The position numbers and the translations under genes are program-made. This document shows positions 19,991 to 30,298 of a stretch of 64,000 nt of DNA, in pieces. Origin of the DNA: Amoebophrya sp. A120 (lineage: Eukaryota > Sar > Dinophyceae > Syndiniales > Amoebophryaceae); NCBI GenBank assembly GCA_905178155.1, contig CAJINV010000003.1, positions 7,266,372 through 7,330,371 of the forward strand, in the 5' to 3' direction. The notes beneath the pieces are model-generated. The model worked only from the letters and a program-made list of their open reading frames with translations. It had not been told where the DNA came from and searched no databases. Positions within the stretch are counted from its first letter, which is position 1. Every line of letters starts with the position of its first letter.

Positions 19991-22736
19991 TGTAGTCACG
20001 TTACGGAAAAGCTGCGAGCTTGGTTTTTCACGTTGTCGCGCTTCTCCCACCACGAAACATAGCCACGTGACGAGTCAGGACGACTTCTATGCGGAAGTGC
20101 AACTCTCGTCGTGCTCGTATTATCGCCCGTGGCCTTATAGTGTGGTAATTTCACACAAGCTTGGCTAATACGTCGTCAGCGTCAAGCGGGGATGTAAATG
20201 ATGTTGATGAACACTTCTTAAGCCTTTTTCACGATGAACTAGAGTCGGCGTTTTTCAAAGATGAGCCGGCACAATATAACAGGTCCACCCTTGAATGCTG
20301 GTCGTTTTGGCCGAAAACAACTGCCGCGGCTTCTTGCACTCGTGGTCCAATGGTTTCCCGGCAAGAAGATGTCCTCGGGGCTTTTCGGCAAACTTAATAG
20401 AAACCAGTTGCGCGTCCACTGGAGCAGCCAATAGATGCCTGTGCCCGCAAAAAATAGCTTACGATCACGTCAGAGGAGCTTCATTTGAAAAAAGACTCCA
20501 CCGGCAACTGATTCTGTCATAGGAAGAAAAATACTCAGTCATGCAGCAGGAGGGGCATCATTCTTTAGAGCATGTTTTGCGAGTAGAGATGCGTTTTCAA
20601 AAAAAACCAGCACAGGCACCATCAGCTCCTACATCTTCGCTTGGAAATGTAATGGAGGAAAAGTAGAAGTTGAAGTTTGGGTGCCTACCTCTCATTCACA
20701 TGCTCAAGAACAAAAAAGGGGTGTGAGTGCTTTTGTGGGGGCAGCAGGGGTAATTAATGTGTTTTGAAAGTGGCTGGAAAATTAAATGGCAAGCTGATGA
20801 TCAAACTATCCACGGTAGGAGTGGACAACAGACAATCAAGAAAAGATGATCGGCACAAAGAGTAGAACCGATCGACTTTAGCGTTGCTCTTTTGATTGGA
20901 GGGATAGTTGCAGCTTATATGTCCTAGACCACTCTCGCACTCGCTCAGAAAACCTTGTTTTGAAAAATGCCGTTCACTCTTTGCCACACCCTCTCCAAAT
21001 CACACACATCTCACAAAAAATACTTGTGAAAAAACAGAAAATGACGTGAAAATCAAACAGATTTTTGCATGTTCGTTTTTTCTCATTGGTTTGCCTGGTG
21101 TGGGAAGATAGAAATAATCCGACTTTAGGACTCTCGCCAATTTCACGACCGAGACATGATGCTGGAACCAGAGACAGAACACGATCATTACATGCATGCT
21201 GTACCTTCAGACAACCATTCCACCAACCCGCTAAAAATCTGTTTCTGTTGGTCAAAAGAGCTCAGAATGACCGATTGATTCTGGTGTTTTTGTCAGAGTC
21301 TAAGAAAGAATGAGCAAAAAACTATAAATATCGTATCTTCTAGAAATATTTGAGAAACCATAAATTCGGTCTCATCGAATTGGGAATATTGGTCAGTAGC
21401 TGCTTGCTCATGCACAGACACCCCAGATGGCTCAGGCAACAATCAGACGATCCAACGAACGAAACTACCTAATAAAGCAAAGAGACAGAAACCAAAAAAT
21501 TAACACAAACTTATTGATTCAGACGATTTAATGATCAGAAATCTTGTATATACGCTATCTTTTAGCAGGAACCTGTACAACAGAAACAAAGTAGCACATT
21601 GGCCATGTGCATTGAAATTGATTTTTCAGCACCAATAATTGATACAAAAAAGGAAAGATTGAAAAGGCGTCCTCGGTCGTCGTCGTGAGTAACAAAATTG
21701 AACTTTTTCTTTTTGTGTCCGCCACAGAGTATGTAATCGAAAGAGACTACAGAGGACCACCTTTCAATGTAAGTTTATCTTTTTAAGTTTCGACAGACCC
21801 AAATAGCAATAAAACTGCATCAACTACCAATCAAATTATCTCCATGTATATCTAGTCGCAAAAATCAATACGCAGATAGATGAAAACTGATACGAAGAGA
21901 AAACAAAGGAAAAGGATCTCGAAAAAAAAGCGCCCTGCTGTATCCACCATGAAGAGTAGCAGAGGCGAGGGCGAGTCGCTGTCATATTTGTAAAATTGTA
22001 TTATGAATAAATGTCATCAATACGAGCCAATCAATACTTTCAGTTCTACAACAAAAAACGCAAAATCCATCAACTTGTTCGAAAAAGTTCCGTATCCCAC
22101 AAGACAATCGATATCGAATGAACGCGGTTGCTTACGTTGAACAAACAGCGTTCCGACATTTCCGAATGAAGAGTGACTCTCGGTAAGCAAAAATGAAAAA
22201 GAGGAATCGACGCCATGAAGTAAGGCTCGCAAGCAAAGCCTTCTGATGTGCCGGACAGAAAGGCTAAAAAGTTTCTGGTCAACGTCGTCCTCGACGGCGA
22301 CATAGTATACGGAATCGGCCATGGCCAAGGAACGCGAGCAGTCCGTTGCGAGGCTGTATTTCTCTTACTTAGCTTGCGGTAGGAGCGATAGTACGTAAAT
22401 CGAGAAGTTGTTAGAAGCAAAACTCACAACAAGGCTGGTTCGGATTCAGATTCTTGAGGTTGTCGCGGCTTTCTGTAGTTTTCCCCATTTTGCATGGGGA
22501 ACAAAACCAAACAAACCATGAAGCGGTCAACATACCACGTATCGCTTTGTCATGAGAATGATACATACTACAGCCTCGTCCAGCAGGAGAGAAAGACCAC
22601 CAGCGAAGCAAGAGTATCAACATCTGGATCTCGTGCGCCACTTTCTAGCAAACCAAAGACTGGTAAACTAACCTTCCGATTCAAGATTTCCAAGAACCAC
22701 GTGGCAGATTGAGATGGTACCATGAAAATAATTCCT
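19991..22736. other. AT-rich intergenic stretch upstream of the giant gene
   Basis: No reading frame here shows the GC-rich third positions or low-complexity protein style of the neighbouring genes. It holds many homopolymer runs. It should contain the promoter and 5' leader of the giant gene and the 3' end of the next gene, but I see no motif I can name. Confidence 0.5.
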
Positions 22737-23690
22737 CTAGACTCTCCAATCACTCGAGGATCCTGGAGGTGGAGGCCCGCCGCCTCCGTTGAAATGCGAG
22801 TAATCCATGCTGGGAGAGGAGGAGCACGAGGATGTGGACCTGAAGAGCAGAAAATAAAAATGCGTGGTACCAGCATTCGTACTGAAGCAAATGCGTGTGA
22901 CAATAAAGTGCAGCAACGTTCCTATTTGACTCTGCAGCTTCACGACACACACCCTCTCACGGATGAACTAGTAGTAAACCATACAATAGATTCTAGATCC
23001 TCTAGTTGTTTTTCATCTCTGTATATTGTGTTGATGTGGACTTATTCATATAAGAGGCACAACTACCTCGAAAGTGGCATTGAGCTGCTCATCGGGGGTG
23101 CGAAGAGTGTTGGCGGAGCAGGGGGCGGCATTAGAATAGTCCCTGCTCCCGACGTCGTGGGCGGCGCATTTAATATTCCGCTGGACAAGGACGAGGGGTT
23201 CGAGGAGGTGGCGGCTCCAAGCAAGGTGGACAAGAGTCCATTCGCGGTGGACGACGACGAGCAAGACGATGCTACGTTCGTGGTCGGCGGGGCGGGGATG
23301 AGTTCCAAACTCTTCCACAACTCATCCAGATCCGCTGAGGTTGACGCGGACGTGTCCCCGTGGTGATGCTGCGCTTGGTGATGCTCCATCGGAGGTGCCG
23401 CACGACAGGGCGAGGAACTCGCGACGGCGCCATGCGTTGACATGCCGTCCCCAATGGCCCACTCATTCAACCAGTTTTTCCATTCCGACTCCGAGTACTG
23501 TAGTGCAATCATTTTTTAAATCGTTTTTGGACCTGGTGCTCTCTCCGGCCTTAGAGCTTACCAATCAATACTCAAAAGCGTCCAGCACTTGCTCTTATGC
23601 TCCCTCCTGTCACTACCGGCCATTCTTGGAAAAAAAAAACGATGGATGCGCAAAGATTACCTCATCGTCCTTCCCACCGCCAGGCGCCAT
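22737..23690 (-). CDS. Unknown Ser/Pro-rich protein, three exons
   Basis: Proposed exons: 23,690-23,661, 23,497-23,067 and 22,839-22,737, joined by GT-AG introns of 163 and 227 nt. The phases agree (30 + 431 + 103 = 564 nt, 187 residues), which is good support. The protein begins MAPGGGKDDEYSESEWKNWL; the acidic, Trp-containing start is followed by Ser-, Ala- and Pro-rich low-complexity sequence, a short ordered-looking piece (DLDELWKSLELIP) and a C-terminus with GGGGPPPPGSSSDWRV. I do not recognise a family. The Trp-rich short motifs in a disordered chain would suit a docking or scaffold protein, but that is a guess. The start ATG is uncertain: an extra upstream exon is possible, because a splice acceptor-like site lies shortly before it. 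Confidence 0.65.
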
Positions 23691-24236
23691 GCAGAGATCT
23701 TTATCCGCGCTCGAATGATTGGCATTCAGGTAGTCATTACGCTTATGCAAACATCAAAAATCTGCGCTCGACGGATTCCAATCTTATGGCAACAGGCAAC
23801 TTTCATTTCGCATGCCGTGATCATAGTGCTTCAGTGATGACTTCCACAGGAGTTGCGTGCATGTATGAGGATCTTCGTCTTCAAAACTTTATACTTAAGG
23901 TTTAACTCTTTAGAAATACGTCGAGCTGAAAGCACGCGATTCGACGCATACACATAGTCAGACATCCACGATGAGACACCATGACCACTATTCCCAGCAC
24001 CAGAAACAGCTCCTGATAATAGTTCATCATTGCTGTACAGTCATGCCCGTGTAAGGCGAAGGCTGCATTAACGTATGTGCATTTTGAAGAGAAGTCCACG
24101 ACGAGCCCATATAGACATTAATGCTGGCCTGGTGTCTCTCGTTTCTGGTTCTGCCCACAAAAACTACATAGACAGAGACAGAGTCACAGTGTGCAGCAAA
24201 AGCAATCGCGGTTTAGCCATATAAATGTAAATGGTA

Positions 24237-26874
24237 CTACAGCGTACCAGCAAGCGCGCTCCCGATGATCGCACTGGAGTTTCCACCCATCTGTCCGAAC
24301 AGGTGGTGAGACTTGCCCTTCATCAACGAGGTCAGAATATCCATGTTTTGCTGGTGTAAGCTCGAGGAAGATCCAGGTCCACCATGATTCGAGAACCCCG
24401 CACCAGGGAGTCCCACCGCTCCGGGTGCCACGCGATCGGCTGTTCCGGTGGCGCCAGGAGCTCGGGGGTTTCCAGTGCCGAAGTCCCCCTTTCCGCGATA
24501 GTTCTCACTGGTCGCGCCGTGCTCCATCATCTGATGTAACGACGGGAAGGTGCTTTTCCCACTGGCCGGGTGTGAGAATGGCCCGGGGCGATTGCCGCTC
24601 CCGAGAAATTTTCCGTACTTTCCACCTCCTCCGCGGAGCGCGGCCTGATGAGCGGCCGCCGCCGCAGCGCCGCCGGCCCCGTAGCCAGAAGTACCGTTCG
24701 CGACGTTTTTCATCTGCCATGGGGGCTGCGCTTCAATTTGTTCCCGGTTTCCCTTGCTGTTGTAATGCAGGTATCCGATTTTCCCTTCGGCCGCAAGCTG
24801 GGACCACCGCTCTTCAGGATTGTACCGCGACCTTGGTGGCGGGCCCGTTTGGTAGTAGTGCATTCCGGGACCACTCAAGTTGTGTGCCCGAGTCGCTCCC
24901 GAGGGGCCGTTACTACCGCCGCCGTTGTAATGACCGTACCCCCCGTGACCGTGGTAGGTTCCGTAGCCGTAGCCGGCGCTGTGGTTGCCGCATATGCATT
25001 GCAAAGAAAGCATCGCACTCGTTTTGCATTACTACACTTACTCAGGTGGTCTGTGCAGATTCAGGTCTGTCATGCAGCTGCACGTTAGATCATACGCAAT
25101 TACTACGGCTACGATACTTCTGCACAGGATACCGTACGACCCGTGTCGATTTTGGTACCAGGTCGCCCGCGCATCTTTGGTATGCGCGCCAGATCCGCTG
25201 TTCGCGGAACCACCAGTCGCATGAGCGGAGCCGTTCTGCTGATCAACTCCAGCGGGGCCGGGGGGCTTGCACACGCCGTTAGACGAAACGGCGGCTGTCG
25301 TGCCACTGCCGCGTCCAGCAGCCCCGGCGGATTTTTTGTTGGCGCCGCTTGCCGGTCCAGCTTCGGTGCTACTTCGTTTGTTCGTTCCACCAGCTGCTGC
25401 TGCGCCAACAACTCCATCAACCTTTGCTCCTCCAGTACTATCCACCTCTCCTGCACTAGTACTAGTGCCAGGCTTCGTTGCCGTCGCTCCTGTTCCTGCA
25501 CTCTCTGAGGTCGCTGTCGTGGTGCCATTATTGTTATCATCACTTGTCAACACGCTCTCCGTATTGGGGGAGGACTCCGCCGTAGTGGTTGGAGATGTTC
25601 GGCTAGCGGCGCCTGGAAGCGGCTGCAGCAGTGGCGAAGACGACGCGTTCGAAACGACGGAGGTTCCCGTTGTGTTTTTCGACCGCCGCGGGGGTGGTGG
25701 CAGGACCCCTGTGGACTGGATCAGCCTCGCGCGCTTACTCTGCGGCGATCGGGACTCCGGTGAAGCGGTTGGCCCGGCTGCAGGTGGACGCTGCACCGGG
25801 TATAGAAAGACACAAAACGTCCTATCACCTTTAATTATATATTCATGTCACTCTTCGTCTCTATATCTTTCTATGATTTTCACCCATGCCCATCATTTTC
25901 GAAAATTATAAAGATAAAGAAGAAGAACCGATTATAGAGCTGATACATGCAGGCGTTTCTTTGCTCTCAACATGCACTTGCACATGCTACATGCTCAGAT
26001 CAAGAACAAAAGAATATTTGTTTTTCCTGAATCTGATAGTGATGGACTGTTTGCAGCTATTGTTTCACTTTCATACAACGGGCGGGGACTTCATCAGGTC
26101 CTCCACGGAGATATTCCCTGAAAATTAACCATCCCCATCCAATTTGTCATGCAAAACATGTAGTAAAAAGTGTGTTTGCCATGCAAAAAGTGGATGGGGA
26201 TGGTTAATTTTCAGGCGATAGGAAATGAGGCCTCCTGCCCCCAGCGGAGGCGCGGTCTCACTGCTTGGCGCGAGGGCGGCGAGGGGAGCTGCGATTACAG
26301 CAGGTGCTGTAGGTTGCACAGCATTTATTTCGCCACTGCTGCTGACAGGAACAGTAGATGTCGCGGCACTTATAACCTTAGAAGGGGATGTTGTCGCGAC
26401 GACTTCCTCCTCATGAACATTCTGCGCGACCAGATCATCTTCACTGCAAACACCTCCTTTTCTCGCCAGTGCACTATCAAACTCCGGCTGTCGTTCCCCA
26501 TCTTCAACATCTGCTTCTCCTACACCGGGAACAGCTGCACCAACATCGTGCGTTGACAAGGAGGGTTCATTTTCCAACGGTCGGTCCTGGTCCTCAGTAG
26601 CCGCGGAGCCGGCGACGTTGCTGTCTTCAGCCCAGTGAAGTTGCTCGTCTTCACACTTGTCGTTGTGGTCTACGACTTCCACAGGTTCATCATCACAGTC
26701 ACGCAAATCTTGGGCCGACCCGTTCATCATGATGCTGGTGCTGTTTTCGTCACCGATATGGCTGTGGTCTAGGCACGTCGTACTCCCCGGCCCCACAGGT
26801 CCCGCCCCGACTGTGTTGGCAATCGCTGGTGAACCAATCTGCGCTCCTCGCTCTTTGTTTTGGAAAGGAAACAT
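24237..26874 (-). CDS. Low-complexity protein of about 689 residues, four exons, one with an introner-like intron
   Basis: Model: exon 1 26,874-26,216 (ATG, MFPFQNKERGAQ), exon 2 26,116-26,080, exon 3 25,790-25,159, exon 4 24,978-24,237. The lengths 659, 37, 632 and 742 sum to 2,070 nt with matching phases at all three junctions. Exon 1 is acidic and Ala/Ser/Pro-rich. Exon 2 contributes NISVEDLMKSPP. Exon 3 is Ser/Thr/Gly-rich. Exon 4 has Gly/Tyr/His repeats (GYGYGTYHGHGGYGHYN), a conserved-looking PEERWSQLAAEGKIGYLHYN stretch, and short helical motifs (FPSLHQMMEHG, NMDILTSLMKG). The composition resembles RNA-granule or mRNP proteins, but I recognise no domain and assign no function. Intron 1 is the inverted-repeat element listed separately; intron 2 (26,079-25,791) and intron 3 (25,158-24,979) are GT-AG. 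Confidence 0.7.
26117..26215. mobile_element. 99-bp inverted-repeat element acting as an intron (introner-like)
   Basis: The 25 bases at 26,117-26,141 (starting CCTGAAAATTAACC) are repeated perfectly as the reverse complement at 26,191-26,215. The 49-bp middle contains two near-identical direct copies of a TTGNCATGCAAAA motif. The element interrupts the coding frame of the 24.2-26.9 kb gene and adds an in-frame stop (GGTTAA). Removing exactly these 99 nt restores the frame. Because the flanking base equals the last base of the repeat, the intron can equally be read as GC...AG (minus strand: GCCTGA ... TTTTCAG), so both splice sites lie in the repeat arms. No clear target-site duplication is visible. 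Introner elements of this design are known in several protists, including dinoflagellate parasites. Confidence 0.75.
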
Positions 26875-28299
26875 CACGAATCGCTTTTGCTCTTTCTTAA
26901 ACTCGCGACGCGACGAGTGGTCACGTGCTCGCTCCAAAGGACCGCAAATGCAAAAATAAAATTACAACGCATAGTCTTCCTTATCCATGAAATCAGTCGG
27001 GAAAACGATGGTTGAAGTAAGTTGCTCTCGCTTGTTCTCGAGAAGCACCGCTGGCCGCTCTGACAACCACGCGCACTTTGGGCCTATGTGTTATTGACGA
27101 TACATCATCGATCAGTGAGCTAAGAAAGCGAACTAAGCTTATTCATCGCGGCTTTATTCATTACCATATGGGCATCCGCCACCTGTCATAATGAGTGGAT
27201 GATTCAGTCATTCATCATCGTGAAGATTTTGTCCTTAGTTAAAGATTTATCCGCATGCTGATTATATCGATCTTCCTATTTCCATCATCTCCACAGCGAT
27301 ACACACGTCATTCATCAAGTACCCCACAGTTGTCGTCAAGTAGGTCTACTGCACTTTCTCTTTGGACGAAAAAAAAAAACAAAGAACAACCTTTTTTCAA
27401 TTCATAGCCTCTGTGAAGTTGCAACTTCAGTTCCGATTAAGTACCTTCGGTACTCGGCGTTCCATGGATTTCCGCCCGCCCCTCAAACAGGTCATTCTTA
27501 TGCTTGCAATGAAGTATCCTGTCAAAATCCGACCGAGCCCCATCGACACTTGCTACTCTCGTCTTGCTGTGTGTTCACTTTTTTCTTCAGAGCCGTTGTC
27601 TCTTTCGCGCATGCATGTGCATCTACATTCGTTTCTCATCCATAAGACTGAAAATTTAGTTTTTGTCGGTCATGCTTATGAGCAAGAAGTTCGTTGGACT
27701 CACATGCAGAACTCGCTCTGGATACCGAAGAGGTCGCTGTTGGTAGAATCCAGTTCCGGAGACGTGCCACTGGTGATGCTACTGTAAAAGTAATCGTTTC
27801 AGAAAAAATAAAAACTGTTTCAAATACCATCACGAAGATCGTCGTGACCGTGAGTTCATCAATAATGCTAGCATGTGCATGGCCGGGTGGCCGGGTTGCC
27901 GCGAAACAAAGCGGTTGCTCTAGGTGCTCTTCTGTGTCTTTATACAAGCACTTTGCGAACAGAATAAGAAAAATTGCAACGAGTATAATCAAATGCACTC
28001 TGTCTTCGCCGTTTCGCAGCTACTGGGGTCTTCGTTCACTGCAAATACCAACCCATCCACGGCCGAAGGGAAAGGGTTGCGCTTCTTACCTGGAATGCGA
28101 CGAAGTATTTCGTAGAAGAAGTATATTTTCGCGCTCGAAAGTTCGCACCTAGGTATCGGCTTCTTGTTGTCCCGTTCATATCATGACAAAAATGTTCATC
28201 ATGTAGTAATTGTTCCCTTTTCTTTTTCAATTTCTGCAAAGTACCGATATTACTTTCGCATGAACGAAGCATTTACTACAGCTACTGCTACACTACGTG
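26875..28299. other. Stretch without a supported gene
   Basis: Several open frames occur on both strands (for example near 27,640-28,150) but none shows a convincing protein, codon bias or splice pattern. The first 300 bases should hold the promoter and leader of the 24.2-26.9 kb gene. I see nothing else that I can name. Confidence 0.4.
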
Positions 28300-28302
28300 T
28301 TA

Positions 28303-30085
28303 TTGAATAAGTAAATCACTAAGAGTACTGGATGAGAGCTCTTCCAACATCAAGGAGTGGAGATTCTTCGAATTTGATAGCGACTCGAATGAAAAGGTTC
28401 GCTTGGCGCAAGTGCGTCCACCTCCCCGTTTTGGCTGTTGCTGAGTACCTCCACACGATGAAGACCCGTTCATCGACAAGGCTTGTCGCGATGAAGACCA
28501 AGACGCCGTAATGGAGATGTCTGCAAACAGACAACTGCCCGCACTACATCGACCAAGCGAGGCATTTGTATGCATTGCAAATATGTCTGGGTCTGGAAAG
28601 ATGCAAACTTAGGATGCGGGCTCTGGAACAAGGAAAGATGATGAAAATCTGTGTTCCTGCATTAGAGTCAATAGAAAAAGAAGTGCGATTTTTGTCCTCT
28701 CCAGATGCAGACTGACTAAACGCGGCAAAGCCTCCGCAGAACATAATCTCATGCTCTGTGAGGGAAGCCAGACATTCTTCCAGATGCAGAAACGGCAGGA
28801 AAAGTGTCTACTTCCTTCCACACGCAGACATCCTTGCGGTTAATAACTTGTCGAGTCTGCCAATCTTGGCCTTTCTCGTAAGAAGTATGTCCACGTCGAT
28901 CACAATTTCAGCCAGGCTCCCGTCGTTGCTTCCGAAGATCGGTCAACGAGGTCTGGGCGCCTTGGTCGCGATGTCTCTCAAAACATGGATGCTCGAGGCT
29001 TGTCGGTGCCTATGCTGCCGTTCGCCAGGCAAGCACGAAGAAGACAATAGAGAAAGACCACGGATAACGACAGGAAATGGAAAGATGACCAACCAGGATT
29101 TCCTGCGTATCTTTTCCGTTATTTCAATTGAGGAAAGCGGTGTTGGATATACTTTTACTTTGTTTCACTCGTCGTCGTCCTTAAGTTGCTCTCACTCCAT
29201 AATGTACTCAAACTGGAAGAAAAGAGCGCGATAGTATTGGTTTTTGCCTAGAAGCAGCACACACAGGACTAGTCTGCAATGACACACAGACAGGCCGAGC
29301 GGGATGGAAATCAATGTTAACCGAAGTTGATGAAGGTTGCCTACGAAACATACATCAAAATATACAAAGAAAGACCGCGCTCCTGTCGGAGGTGGGAACA
29401 CTCGGGTTCGGATTCGGGACGAAGCTAGCGTGCGAATTACTACGCACTGCAACTTTGACGCACACCAACGCGTATACAGGATTAGCGTGTTTGCGATCTC
29501 TGATCTTCTTGCTCTTTGTGTGAGCCAAGCCGCAAAGCCAAAGTCAGTAGTACTGTAAAAAATTAGAGTCCGAAAAGATAAACAAGTGAATGTGAAGTTT
29601 TGTTCTTCAACACTAAATTACAACGAGAGTATCTTACTAGCAGTCTTTCATGGCAAGTGAAAGGAGTCGGGCTTGCTTCTGGTTCATGCCCTTCTCAATC
29701 CACTTGTTGCACAAAATACTGACGACATTCATCTTTCTTGCGCTCCACCTTGATGTTTGTAGCTTGTTTCTGCAGTGGCTGCACTTCTTTTTCGCCTAGA
29801 AGTAGATCACTGGTCGCGGATCTTCCTGCTAGAAGAGAGAAGAAGTTCATTTTTCGGCGCGGAAGCTCGACACATCACATTCAGCCTGTCGGTGTAAAAT
29901 ATCTTCTGGCTCTGGCGACAATATCTAGTGACTCTTATATATTCTTTTCGAATGGTGCGGTACATAGATAGGTCTGCTTTTGATCTGGCCGTAGCTGCTG
30001 TTCTTTCCAAGCGAGTTAAAACCGGATCTCAATACACCCCGCTCGGGCTTGATCTTGTTCTTCCTCGCCTGGAAACTATCAAAAA
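28303..30085 (-). CDS. Unresolved intron-bearing gene or genes, exon fragments only
   Basis: Four pieces on the minus strand look coding by composition but I could not join them. About 30,079-30,046 reads ARKNKIKPERG between an AG and a GT. About 29,833-29,735 reads EVQPLQKQATNIKVERKKDE and ends YFVQQVD-stop, while an overlapping frame continues KWIEKGMNQKQARLL to a stop near 29,638. About 28,925-28,810 reads NDGSLAEIVIDVDILLTRKA. The stretch 28,575-28,303 is a 90-residue open frame with ATG, ending LSSSTLSDLLIQ-stop, Ser-rich with KRGGGRTCAKRTFSF. They may be one gene or two. The conflict between two good frames at 29.74 kb could mark another very short intron. No family is recognised. Confidence 0.35.
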
Positions 30086-30298
30086 TCACGCTGCTCTCTC
30101 TGTCTCTTTAGTGACTAGGTTATATTTTCTTTATATTTTCTGAGGTTTCATCCTTTCTTATTTGTTTTTGTATTTGTTTGAAGTAGTCAAAAGGAATTTT
30201 ATTAGAAGGTGTTAATGTCCTTACAACGAAACTAACGATTGATGCTTCAACATTTACTTTGCGAGTGGTATTATACGCAACACTCACAATAAGTCGAG

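Noticed and set aside
22722-23366. Plus-strand open frame of 214 codons
   Set aside because: Antisense to exons 2-3 of the three-exon gene, whose introns and phases fit on the minus strand.
24425-25911. Plus-strand open frames of 285 and 214 codons
   Set aside because: Antisense of the Gly/Ser-rich exons of the 24.2-26.9 kb gene; no protein-like pattern.
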